NCBI GenBank assembly: GCA_964387495.1
Contig: CAYLXB010000003.1
Coordinates: 1 to 64,000 of the forward strand
DNA: 64,000 bases
Reading direction: 5' to 3'
DNA from: DSXF01 sp964387495
GTDB taxonomy: Bacteria; Chloroflexota; Anaerolineae; Anaerolineales; Villigracilaceae
How positions within the stretch are numbered: the first letter of the stretch is position 1; the number at the start of each line of letters is the position of its first letter. The position numbers were made by a program, and so were the translations under genes. Shown piece after piece: positions 31,538 to 39,960 of the stretch. A model generated the notes under the pieces. It was not told the origin of the DNA. It did not search any database and saw only the letters and a program-made list of their open reading frames with translations.

Positions 31538-32209
31538 CTATCCAACCTGTTCGCCGCGCAGGATTGCCCGCGTAACAGGACATTGATATTTTAGTTCTGA
31601 CTGGCAGGCAGCCGGCAAATCTGAGCCCGGGGTGATATTGACCTGGCGCAGGGTGCGCTCCAGGTGGCAGAGCGGCAGCCCCATCACACTGGCAAAACAT
31701 CCCTGCAGGCGTTCCACCGGCTGAAAGTGCGGATGCTGGATCGCATAGGCACCCGCCTTGTCAAATGGGTCACCGGACAGAATATACGCGTCGATCTCTT
31801 CGTCTGTGTAGGCACGCATGGGCACGTCCGTGATGCACAGGTCGGTGAGCATGCGTCCTTCCCGCGGCGCCAGGACGGCAATGCCGGTGTAGACCTGGTG
31901 TGTGCGCCCGCGCAGGCGCTTGAGCATGGATCCGGCTTCGGTGCCATCGGCAGGCTTGCCGAGGATGTCATCACCGTCCACAACGGTCGTATCGGCCGCA
32001 ATGATGACCTGCCCGGGGGCAGCCTGCATGGCCGCGGCGCGGGACTTGGTCTCTGCCAGGCGCAGGACATAGGCTGCCGGCTTTTCTGCGGGGAGCCGGG
32101 TCTCATCCACATCGGCAGACAGTGCGGCAAACCCCCAACCACCGAGGGCAAGCAATTGCCTGCGGCGGGGTGAGTTGGATGCCAGCAGCAAAGTGGTTTT
32201 CTCAGACAC
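31538..32209 (-). CDS. maf: Maf-type nucleoside triphosphate pyrophosphatase
   Basis: A 223-residue house-cleaning enzyme that hydrolyses non-canonical or modified NTPs (dTTP/UTP or m7GTP type) to monophosphates. Starts with the family motif LLLASNSPRRRQLL, then DVDE, IIAADTTVV with catalytic Asp, and GDPFDKAGAYAIQ. The C-terminus runs about 25 residues longer than the E. coli proteins. It is divergent from xpt. The subfamily (YhdE or YceF) cannot be set with confidence. Confidence 0.93.
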   Translation of the reverse strand: MSEKTTLLLASNSPRRRQLLALGGWGFAALSADVDETRLPAEKPAAYVLRLAETKSRAAAMQAAPGQVIIAADTTVVDGDDILGKPADGTEAGSMLKRLRGRTHQVYTGIAVLAPREGRMLTDLCITDVPMRAYTDEEIDAYILSGDPFDKAGAYAIQHPHFQPVERLQGCFASVMGLPLCHLERTLRQVNITPGSDLPAACQSELKYQCPVTRAILRGEQVG

Positions 32210-32291
32210 TCGCAGGATTCTAACACAGGAAGGGAACCCCTGTCACAAGGGAAATCCCCGCCGTCCTCTGGCAGGTTCCGGCGGGCGGATG

Positions 32292-32297
32292 TAAAAT
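32292..32297 (+). promoter_or_regulatory. -10 box of the xpt-HIT-guaA cluster
   Basis: TAAAAT at 32292-32297 predicts a start near 32304 and a 25-base leader that carries AGGAGGAAG. It overlaps the ATG at 32296 that could otherwise be mistaken for the gene start. Confidence 0.5.
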
Positions 32298-32328
32298 GTC
32301 GAAACAACTTTTCGATCAGGAGGAAGAA

Positions 32329-32901
32329 TTGAACGCACTCAAGGAACGCATCCTCCGGGATGGCAAATATCTTGGCAACGGCATTCTGAAAGTGGATGGG
32401 TTCATCAACCACCAGGTTGACCCTCTGCTGATGGATACCTGCGGGCAGGAACTGGCACGACGATTTGCAAATGTCGGCGCCACGAAAATCCTGACAGCGG
32501 AAATCTCCGGAATTGCCCCGGCGGTGATGACTGCCAGGCATCTCAACCTGCCTGTCGTCTATGCCCGCAAGACCAAGCCGATTACCATGCCCGACCAGGT
32601 CTTCCTGACACTGGCACCCTCGCACACCAAGGGCCGCATGGTGGAGTTGATCGTCTCGCCGGAATATCTGGCGGGCGGCGAACGGGTGCTCATTATCGAT
32701 GATTTCCTGGCCAGTGGTGCCACCATTCACGGCCTTGTGCGCCTGGCGCAGACTGCGGGAGCGATGATCGTGGGGATTGGAGCCCTGGTCGAGAAGTCCT
32801 TTGAGGGCGGCCGGGAAGCACTGGCTTACCTGGGAGTGCCGATCGAGTCGCTGGCCTGTATCCAATCCATGGACGGCGAAAAGATCACATTCGTTGAATG
32901 A
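32329..32901 (+). CDS. xpt: Xanthine phosphoribosyltransferase
   Basis: A 190-residue purine salvage enzyme: xanthine plus PRPP gives XMP. Motifs: the N-terminus MNALKERILRDG and VDGFINHQVDPLLM match Xpt of Gram-positive bacteria, the PRPP loop is VLIIDDFLASGATIHG, and SGIAPAVMTA is the substrate segment. I chose TTG 32329 because a strong AGGAGG lies five bases before it and the family N-terminus starts there; ATG 32296 is in frame but lies in the -10 box. First of three coupled genes leading to GMP. Confidence 0.9.
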   Translation: MNALKERILRDGKYLGNGILKVDGFINHQVDPLLMDTCGQELARRFANVGATKILTAEISGIAPAVMTARHLNLPVVYARKTKPITMPDQVFLTLAPSHTKGRMVELIVSPEYLAGGERVLIIDDFLASGATIHGLVRLAQTAGAMIVGIGALVEKSFEGGREALAYLGVPIESLACIQSMDGEKITFVE

Positions 32902-33260
32902 ACTTCCTTTCAAAGATCAATACCAGGCAGATCATTCGCTGGCTGTTTGTGCATATGAACTTTGCCCTTCCATTGAAGCGGTTGCGCGAGACGGACACCC
33001 TGCTGGCGTTCCACCATCCCCGGCCCGCTTACCCGCTCCATATCCTCCTGGTTCCAAGGAAGGCGGTTGCCAGCCTGGCTGACCTTGACCCAACCGACAC
33101 AGGCTTTCTCATGGACCTGTATTCCGTCGTCCAGGCCCTGGTAAACGAGTTTGGCCTGGAGGCAGGCGGGTACCGTTTGATCGTCAACGGTGGAAAATTC
33201 CAGGATTTTCCGCAGCTGCATTTCCACTTGATATCAGAAAGACCAGTCGATACCCAATGA
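32898..33260 (+). CDS. HIT-family protein
   Basis: A 120-residue histidine-triad protein. The triad segment is QLHFHLISE, close to the usual HxHxHxx (here H-x-H near residues 110-112). HIT proteins bind and hydrolyse nucleotides such as AMP-lysine, ADP-ribose or dinucleoside polyphosphates. The N-terminal 20 residues are atypical and basic. ATGA overlaps join it to xpt before and guaA after, which argues for a role in purine nucleotide turnover. The final His of the triad is replaced by Ser (LIS), so activity should be tested. Confidence 0.75.
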   Translation: MNFLSKINTRQIIRWLFVHMNFALPLKRLRETDTLLAFHHPRPAYPLHILLVPRKAVASLADLDPTDTGFLMDLYSVVQALVNEFGLEAGGYRLIVNGGKFQDFPQLHFHLISERPVDTQ

Positions 33261-34798
33261 CCAATTCCATTGCAATCCTCGATTACGGTTCGCAATATGC
33301 CCAGTTGATCGCCCGGCGGGTGCGCGAACTGCAGGTCTATTGCGAACTTTTCCCCTGGGATGCGCCGGCTGAAAAGGTGTTCTCCATCCAGCCGAAAGGT
33401 TTCATCCTCTCCGGCGGGCCGCGGTCGGCGTATGAGCCGGGCGCACCGCATCTCCTGCCTTACCTGCTGGAGAGCGGTCTGCCCATCCTGGGCATCTGCT
33501 ACGGGATGGGCGCGCTGACCCAGGCGCTGGGCGGGCAGGTGGCGCCTTCCACGGAGCGTGAATATGGACCGGCCCAGGTGGAAACCACTGTGCCAAACGC
33601 GCTCCTGCCTGGAGGCATATACCCCGTCTGGATGTCTCACGGCGACAGGATGGAGCAGGTTCCGCCGGGCTTCCAGGTTGTGGCGCGCAGCGACAACTCC
33701 CCGATCGCGGCCATGGCCGACCCGGAGCGTAATTATTACGGGATCCAGTTCCACCCCGAGGTGCACCATACCCCCCGCGGCAGCGAGATGCTGCGACGTT
33801 TTGTGGTGGATATCTGCGGCGTGCAGCCAGACTGGACACCGCAGTCCATCATCGAAGCCAGCCTGGAGCATATCCGCCGGCAGGTGGGAAGCGAGCGCAT
33901 CCTGGCGGCCGTGAGCGGAGGCGTGGATTCATCGGTGGCGGCAGCGCTGGTGCATAGGGCGGTTGGTGACCAACTGGCGGCTGTCTTTGTGGATACGGGT
34001 CTCCTGCGCCAGGGTGAGGTGGAGCAGGTGGTGCGCACTTTTCGGGCTGAGATGGGCGCCGAGTTCATCCCGGTGGATGCCGCCGGCGAGTTCTTCGAGG
34101 CACTCCGGGGTGTGACCGATCCGGAGCAGAAGCGCAAGGTGGTGGGTGAGAAGTTCATCCGCATTTTCGAGCGCGAGGCAGGCAGGATTGGGGCAGTAAA
34201 GTTCCTGGTGCAGGGTACGATTTATCCGGACGTGGTCGAGTCGGCCGCGCCGGAGCGGAACAAGGCCCACAAGATCAAATCGCACCATAATGTGGGTGGT
34301 TTGCCCCAGGATATGGCCTTCACACTGGTCGAGCCGCTGCGCTACCTTTTCAAGGATGAAGTGCGTGCGGTGGGCGAGGCGTTGGGTCTGCCGGAGGCCA
34401 TGGTCTGGCGGCAGCCGTTCCCAGGCCCCGGCCTGACCGTGCGCTGCCTGGGTGAAGTAACCCCCGAACGGGTCAACCGCCTGCGGGCAGCGGATGCCAT
34501 TTTCACCGAAGAACTGGCCAGGGCCGGCCTGCTGGGCAGGGGGGCCGGGACCAGCCAGGCGTTTGCCGTCCTGTTGCCGGTTCGTTCGGTGGGTGTGATG
34601 GGCGATGTGCGCACCTACCAGGAGGCCTGTGCGATTCGAGCGGTGGTGACGGATGATTTCATGACCGCCGACTGGGCGCGCATTCCCTATGAGGTGCTGG
34701 CGCGTGTTTCCAACCGGATCGTCAACGAAGTAGACGGAATCAACCGGGTAGTGTATGATATAACCAGTAAGCCCCCGGCAACCATCGAATGGGAATGA
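33257..34798 (+). CDS. guaA: GMP synthase (glutamine-hydrolysing)
   Basis: A 513-residue enzyme converting XMP, ATP and glutamine to GMP. Class I amidotransferase domain first: ILDYGSQYAQLIARR, LGICYGMG with the nucleophile Cys, and FHPEVHHT with the His-Glu pair. The ATP pyrophosphatase domain follows with AVSGGVDSSVAAAL, and then the dimerisation domain with KSHHNVGGLP and IEWE at the end. Coupled by ATGA to the HIT gene, so xpt (makes XMP) and guaA (uses XMP) are produced together. Confidence 0.95.
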   Translation: MTNSIAILDYGSQYAQLIARRVRELQVYCELFPWDAPAEKVFSIQPKGFILSGGPRSAYEPGAPHLLPYLLESGLPILGICYGMGALTQALGGQVAPSTEREYGPAQVETTVPNALLPGGIYPVWMSHGDRMEQVPPGFQVVARSDNSPIAAMADPERNYYGIQFHPEVHHTPRGSEMLRRFVVDICGVQPDWTPQSIIEASLEHIRRQVGSERILAAVSGGVDSSVAAALVHRAVGDQLAAVFVDTGLLRQGEVEQVVRTFRAEMGAEFIPVDAAGEFFEALRGVTDPEQKRKVVGEKFIRIFEREAGRIGAVKFLVQGTIYPDVVESAAPERNKAHKIKSHHNVGGLPQDMAFTLVEPLRYLFKDEVRAVGEALGLPEAMVWRQPFPGPGLTVRCLGEVTPERVNRLRAADAIFTEELARAGLLGRGAGTSQAFAVLLPVRSVGVMGDVRTYQEACAIRAVVTDDFMTADWARIPYEVLARVSNRIVNEVDGINRVVYDITSKPPATIEWE

Positions 34799-34837
34799 GC
34801 GGCCCCGTTGCCGGGCCGGCCGCTGTCCTGACAGAGA

Positions 34838-36727
34838 ATGCGTAAACTTTACCCGCTATTTCTAAGCCTGTGCCTGCTGCTGGCAGCCGGACGCACTGCG
34901 AGCGCCCAGGCATCCGCCTACGCCGCCCTCGGTGCGCCGGATGTGTCGGCTTTTCCTGAAATGTCGGTCCTGCTGGATGTCTTTGATTCGGAGGGGCAAT
35001 TCGTCTTGGACCTGGAGGCCGGCAACGTAACCCTGCTGGAAGATGGCCAGCCGCGTCCCCTGGAGGCGCTGACACCCATCCGGCCAGGCGCACGCATCAT
35101 CGTGGCAGTCAATCCCGGGACGCCATTTTCGGTACGCGACGGCGAGGGGATTACCCGTTACGAACGCGCCCGGAATATCCTGCGCACATGGGCTGAGGCC
35201 ATCCCGGAAGATACCGCCGATTCGATCAGCCTGGTCACCGCGGCCGGACCGCAGACTTTTTCCAGGCCGGTGGAATGGCTGGAGAATTTCAGCGGATATC
35301 AGCCGGATTTTTCCAGGGCAATTCCCAACCTTCAATCCCTGGCATTTGCGCTGGATACTGCTGCCGCCCCCACAACTGAACCCGGCACAAAAAGTGCCAT
35401 TCTTTACATTACATCCCATTTTGATGAGCGTGACATTTCGACATTGGAGGCCCTGCAGGCCGAACTGGTCGAAAACAGGGTCAGGGTTTTCGTCTGGTTC
35501 ATCGATGGAGAAGCTTTCTTCGAAGACCCGACCGCTGTGGCTGTCAAAGCGTTGGCCCAGCAGACGGGCGGACAGTTCTTCGCTTTTTCTGGCACCGAGG
35601 TATTCCCGGATGTGGAAAGTTACTTTGCCCCACTGCGGCATGCCTATCTCCTGAACTATTCCTCCGGCGTAAACATTGCTGGCAGCCACAGTATGGAAGC
35701 GCAGGTAAAGGCCGGCGGGTTGGAGCTAACCACCCCGCAGCAAGCTTTCGACGTGGATGTCCAGCCGCCCAACCCTTTCCTGGTTGCGCCGCCCTTACAG
35801 ATCATCCGCCGCCCGCCTGCCGACGATCCCTATAACGATGAAATCTTTGTTCCAAACGGCCAGACGCTTGAATTGATCATCGAATTCCCCGATGGACATG
35901 TGCGTCCACTGGTGCGAACTGCGCTGTATGTGGACGAGGAGCTCGTGGCCATCAATGAGCAGGAGCCATTCGACCGTTTGACATGGGATTTGAGCAAGTA
36001 TACGTCCAGCGGCAAACACGAACTCAAGGTCGAAGCGGTGGACAGCCTGGGACTGGCCCGGATCAGCCTGAGCGTACCGGTGACGGTCACGGTCATCCCG
36101 GCGCCGCGCGGCTTCACCGCATTCCTGGCGCGTTACCGTACACCCATCACCGCGGGTGCCATCGTGCTGGCCGGCATGCTGCTGGTGGCCATTCTCTTCT
36201 GGGGGCGCATCCTGCGTATTCCCGGCCCGGGTGCACGCCGGGAGGCGCGCCAGCGTTATGCAGACCCGGTTACTCAGCCGATCACCATCCCGATGGAACG
36301 CAACACCCAGCCAAGGGGAGGTACAAGCCGTTTGCCCTGGGTGCGCAGGCCAAAAGTTCCGCAGGCACCGGCCTATCTTGCCAGGCTGAATGCCTCTGGC
36401 GAACCCACCGGTGCAAACCCGATCCCCCTGCTGGCCGGGGAGATGACCTTCGGAACCGACCCGGTGCAGGCGACTTACATCCTGGATGACCCTTCGGTTT
36501 CCCCCCTGCACGCCCGCCTGCGCCAGACCGAAGAGGGTGCCTTTATCCTGTCTGACCAGGACTCCATTGCCGGGACGTGGGTCAACTATGAGCCGATTGA
36601 CCGGGAGGGGCGGCGGCTGGAACACGGCAATAGGATTCACTTCGGCCAGCTGGTATACCGCTTTATGCTGCGCAAAGCCCCGGAAGCAGAAGGTCCGACT
36701 GTAACCCTGGAGGAAACTCCGGAATGA
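34838..36727 (+). CDS. Membrane protein with exported VWA-like domain and cytoplasmic FHA domain
   Basis: A 629-residue type I membrane protein. Signal peptide ending near ASAQA, a large exported region with a von Willebrand A-like fold (residues about 85-270; the MIDAS-type DxSxS is replaced by NPGTP, so metal binding is doubtful), a further beta domain to about 425, one membrane helix (about 433-455), then a basic linker and an FHA domain. The FHA segment shows MTFGTDP, SVSPLHARL and SIAGTWVNY; the usual Arg and the Ser-x-x-His of the phosphothreonine pocket are partly kept. The next gene, a PP2C phosphatase, overlaps by four bases. The pair suggests a sensor of an outside event read through Ser/Thr phosphorylation. 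No kinase gene is in the window. Confidence 0.8.
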   Translation: MRKLYPLFLSLCLLLAAGRTASAQASAYAALGAPDVSAFPEMSVLLDVFDSEGQFVLDLEAGNVTLLEDGQPRPLEALTPIRPGARIIVAVNPGTPFSVRDGEGITRYERARNILRTWAEAIPEDTADSISLVTAAGPQTFSRPVEWLENFSGYQPDFSRAIPNLQSLAFALDTAAAPTTEPGTKSAILYITSHFDERDISTLEALQAELVENRVRVFVWFIDGEAFFEDPTAVAVKALAQQTGGQFFAFSGTEVFPDVESYFAPLRHAYLLNYSSGVNIAGSHSMEAQVKAGGLELTTPQQAFDVDVQPPNPFLVAPPLQIIRRPPADDPYNDEIFVPNGQTLELIIEFPDGHVRPLVRTALYVDEELVAINEQEPFDRLTWDLSKYTSSGKHELKVEAVDSLGLARISLSVPVTVTVIPAPRGFTAFLARYRTPITAGAIVLAGMLLVAILFWGRILRIPGPGARREARQRYADPVTQPITIPMERNTQPRGGTSRLPWVRRPKVPQAPAYLARLNASGEPTGANPIPLLAGEMTFGTDPVQATYILDDPSVSPLHARLRQTEEGAFILSDQDSIAGTWVNYEPIDREGRRLEHGNRIHFGQLVYRFMLRKAPEAEGPTVTLEETPE

Positions 36728-37770
36728 TCCGTTCCCAACGTTCCCACCTGCACCTGGCGGTCGAGAGCCACGAAGGGCTTTCGGGCAAGAACAACGAAGA
36801 CCGCTATGCCGTCACATCCTATGTGCTGGATGAAAAAAGCTCCATTCCCAGCCTTCTGGCCGTGGTCGCGGATGGCATTGGCGGGCACCGCGCCGGAGAA
36901 GTTGCTGCTGAGCTGGCTGTGGACCACATCACCCAGGCTGTTGCAGAAGGCGACAGCCAGCAGCCTCAGAAGACGCTGGAGCATGCCATCCATGCGGCCA
37001 GCCGGGCCATTGCCTCCCAGGCGGCCACCAATGAGAAAATGCTCGGCATGGGCGCCACCTGCGCCTGTGCGTGGGTGATTGCAGACCGGCTGTTCACGGC
37101 CTCGGTGGGGGACTCGCGCATTTACCTGCTGCGCAGCGGCACCATCCGCCAGATTACAGTTGACCATACCTGGGTCCAGGAAGCCACCGACAAAGGCCTG
37201 ATAACCCCTGAACAGGCGCGCGAACACCCAAATGTGCACGTCATCCGCCGCTATCTTGGTTCCCCGGAACCGCCCGAAGTGGATTTCCGCCTGCGCCTGC
37301 GCGCGGACGAGTCCGATCCCCAGGCATGTTCCAACCAGGGGCTGGTCTTGCGCCCTGGCGACACCCTGCTCTTGTGCAGCGACGGCCTGACTGACCTGGT
37401 GTGGGAAGATGAAATCCAGCAGGTGATCCTGAGCGCCGGCGACCTGCCAAAGGCGGCACAGGATCTGGTGGAGATGGCCAACCAGCGTGGAGGGCATGAC
37501 AATATCACCATCGTCTTGCTGCGTGTTCCCGAGGTGAAACCTCCGGAAGTGAAAAAGCGCAAAATCCTGCCCTGGTTGTTGGGCGGGATTGCGGTGGTGC
37601 TGTTGGGGCTGGCAGGGATGTCCGTGCTGGCATGGAACCTGCTCCAGCCGGTGGGGCGCATTACTCCCAGCCCTGATCCGGCCAGTTCACCCCAGATCAT
37701 CGTGATCACGCCATCGGCCAATGCCCACCCGGCATTTCTGACCACCCCGGAGGCCAGTTCTACGCCCTGA
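36724..37770 (+). CDS. PP2C-family Ser/Thr protein phosphatase, membrane anchored
   Basis: A 348-residue protein. Residues 1-255 are a complete PP2C domain: NNEDRYAV, VVADGIGGHRAGEVAA, GMGATCACAWV, VGDSRIYLL, LLCSDGLTDLV and GHDNITIV, with all metal-binding Asp present. A single membrane helix near 280-300 and a short Ser/Pro/Thr-rich outer tail follow. It would dephosphorylate Ser/Thr-phosphorylated proteins at the membrane. The ATG overlaps the stop of the VWA-FHA gene (ATGA). FHA plus PP2C pairs usually work with a Pkn-type kinase, here encoded elsewhere. Confidence 0.92.
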   Translation: MIRSQRSHLHLAVESHEGLSGKNNEDRYAVTSYVLDEKSSIPSLLAVVADGIGGHRAGEVAAELAVDHITQAVAEGDSQQPQKTLEHAIHAASRAIASQAATNEKMLGMGATCACAWVIADRLFTASVGDSRIYLLRSGTIRQITVDHTWVQEATDKGLITPEQAREHPNVHVIRRYLGSPEPPEVDFRLRLRADESDPQACSNQGLVLRPGDTLLLCSDGLTDLVWEDEIQQVILSAGDLPKAAQDLVEMANQRGGHDNITIVLLRVPEVKPPEVKKRKILPWLLGGIAVVLLGLAGMSVLAWNLLQPVGRITPSPDPASSPQIIVITPSANAHPAFLTTPEASSTP

Positions 37771-37917
37771 CGGGCAGTGGGATACGGACTGACCCTGCTT
37801 CACGATCTCCCTTTTTGGTTTGCAGGGGGGACACTGGCATGTTAATTCACCTGACACAACCTGGCCAATTCAGCCTCGTATATAGAATGTGCATCGAAGC
37901 ACAGAAAAGGAGATGGA

Positions 37918-39909
37918 ATGTTCAGTTTTCTCGGATCGTCGTTGCTTATCATCGTTGTGGTGCTCCTGGCGCTGGTTGTTCTATCCGGCATCCGCTTTAT
38001 CCCCAACAACCGGATCGGTATTGTGGAAAAGCGCTGGTCCTTTGCCAAAGGTTCGGTCAAGGCAGGCCTGATTGCTTTGGATGGCGAGGCAGGTTACCAG
38101 CCCCATATCCTGCGCGGCGGCCTGCATTACCTGGTGCCCATCCAGTATGTGGTCCACATTGCCCCGCTGGTGACCATCACACAGGGCAAGATCGGCTACA
38201 TCTTCGCCCGTGACGGCAAGCCGCTCGAACCGGCCCAGGTGTTGGCTTCGAATCTGACTGCGGATGATTTCCAGGATGTGAATAAATTTCTGCGGGACGG
38301 CGGCCAGCGCGGCCCCCAGCGCCGCATCCTGCGTGAAGGCACGTATGCCATCAACCTGACCCAGTTCGTGGTCATCACGGAAGAACGTGTCTACACCCTG
38401 CCTCTCAGCCGGGAGGAGAGTGATGTCATTGTGCGCATGGCCGAGGTGATCAAGGAACGCGGCGGCTTCCGCCCGGTGATCATCAAGGATACCGATGACA
38501 ACATCGGCGTCGTTACGGTCCATGACGGCCCCTCCCTGGCGCAGGGTGAAATCATCGCACCTGTGGTTGGCGATGACCCGGCACAGTCCGAGACTTACCA
38601 TAACAAGTTCCAGGATGCCGACCATTTCCTGATGGCGGGCGGCTTCCGCGGCCGCCAGCTGCAGGTGTTGGTGGAAGGCACCTATTATGTCAACCGCCTG
38701 TTCGCCACGGTCGAAATGATCCCAAAGACGGTGGTCGAGGTGGGCAATGTCGGCGTGGTCGTTTCGTATACCGGAGCCATGGGTATCGACCTGTCCGGCA
38801 CGGAATACCGGCATGGTGAACTGGTGGAAAAGGGCAGCCGCGGTGTCTGGAGCGAGGCGCTCCTGCCGGGCAAATATGCCTTCAACACCTACGCCGGCAA
38901 AGTCATCCCTGTGCCCACCACCAACTTTATCCTGAAGTGGATCCGCAGTGAAGTGGGTTCACATAATTTCGATGAGAATTTGAGCGAGGTCTCGCTCATC
39001 ACCAAGGACGCTTTTGAGCCATCCCTGCCGCTTTCGGTGGTCGTCCATATTGACTACCAGAAAGCTCCGCTGGTCATCCAGCGTTTTGGCGATATCAAGA
39101 AACTGGTCGAACAGACCCTAGACCCGATGGTGGCGGCCTACTTCAAGAATGTGGGCCAGACGCGTACCCTGATCCAGTTGCTGCAGGAGCGCAGTGCCAT
39201 CCAGCAGCAGGCCAGCGAGGAAATGAAAGAAAAGTTCGAACATTACAACCTGGAACTGGAGGAGGTGCTGATCGGCACGCCCACTTCCCCGGCCGACGAC
39301 CAGCAGATCGAAGCCATCCTGACCCAGCTGCGTTCGCGCCAGATTGCCACCGAACAGGTGGAGACCTATGCACGCCAGGAGCAGGCAGCGATCAAGGAAC
39401 GCGAACTGCGCGAGGCCGAAGCGCGCGCCCAGATGCAGACCGGTATCACCCAGTCGGAGTTGAACGTCAACATCCAGACCAACCAGGGGAAAGCCGAGTA
39501 CCAGCGCTCCATCCAGCAGGCAGCCCAGATCCGCGCCCTGGCTGAAGCCGAGGCCGAGAAGATCGCCCGCGTGGGTATCGCCCAGGCTCTGGCTACTGAA
39601 GAGCAGGTGCGTGCCTACGGCGGCCCGCAGTTCCAGGTGACCCAGCAGGTGTTGAACCGCTTTGCGGAAGCCATCCAGCAGTCCCGTGTGGATGTGGTAC
39701 CGCGCGTGGTGGTCAGCGGCGGCGGTGATAAAGAAGGGGGCAGCACCGGCAGCATCATGGAAGCCCTGCTCACCATGCTGCTCTCCGACCGTTTTGACGC
39801 CCTGTCCAACGGCAGCAGCGAGCAGGTCAGCCGTTCGCCCGAAGCCGATGCCCTGCGCAGCCAGATCCGCCAGAGCATGCAGGGCAAGCCGGAAGAAAAA
39901 AAGAAGTAA
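37918..39909 (+). CDS. Flotillin-like SPFH-domain membrane protein
   Basis: A 663-residue protein. One N-terminal membrane helix (residues about 5-25), a long SPFH/band-7 region with GGLHYLVP, ILREGTYAINL, VEGTYYVNRLFATVEM and VVSYTGAMG, then a helical coiled-coil tail rich in Glu, Gln and Ala (about 460-570) and a Gly/Ser-rich linker. Flotillins form membrane scaffolds that cluster signalling proteins. It is longer than typical flotillins (about 500) because the SPFH part seems to have extra repeats. AAAAGGAG precedes the ATG. It follows the PP2C gene by 147 bases on the same strand, so it may belong to the same functional group. Confidence 0.85.
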   Translation: MFSFLGSSLLIIVVVLLALVVLSGIRFIPNNRIGIVEKRWSFAKGSVKAGLIALDGEAGYQPHILRGGLHYLVPIQYVVHIAPLVTITQGKIGYIFARDGKPLEPAQVLASNLTADDFQDVNKFLRDGGQRGPQRRILREGTYAINLTQFVVITEERVYTLPLSREESDVIVRMAEVIKERGGFRPVIIKDTDDNIGVVTVHDGPSLAQGEIIAPVVGDDPAQSETYHNKFQDADHFLMAGGFRGRQLQVLVEGTYYVNRLFATVEMIPKTVVEVGNVGVVVSYTGAMGIDLSGTEYRHGELVEKGSRGVWSEALLPGKYAFNTYAGKVIPVPTTNFILKWIRSEVGSHNFDENLSEVSLITKDAFEPSLPLSVVVHIDYQKAPLVIQRFGDIKKLVEQTLDPMVAAYFKNVGQTRTLIQLLQERSAIQQQASEEMKEKFEHYNLELEEVLIGTPTSPADDQQIEAILTQLRSRQIATEQVETYARQEQAAIKERELREAEARAQMQTGITQSELNVNIQTNQGKAEYQRSIQQAAQIRALAEAEAEKIARVGIAQALATEEQVRAYGGPQFQVTQQVLNRFAEAIQQSRVDVVPRVVVSGGGDKEGGSTGSIMEALLTMLLSDRFDALSNGSSEQVSRSPEADALRSQIRQSMQGKPEEKKK

Positions 39910-39925
39910 ACCCCTGATGATGAAA

Positions 39926-39960
39926 ACGGGGCGGCCCTTACGGCCGCCCCGTCTTTTTTT
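39926..39960. terminator. Bidirectional terminator between flotillin and methyltransferase genes
   Basis: ACGGGGCGGCC (39926-39936) pairs with GGCCGCCCCGT (39942-39952) across CTTAC, with seven T after on the plus strand and A-rich bases on the other side for the minus strand. The convergent methyltransferase gene stops inside it at 39938. Confidence 0.85.

Noticed and set aside
32210..32328. Purine riboswitch before xpt
   Set aside because: The conserved loop and junction bases of the guanine riboswitch are not there; only a short leader with a ribosome site is seen.
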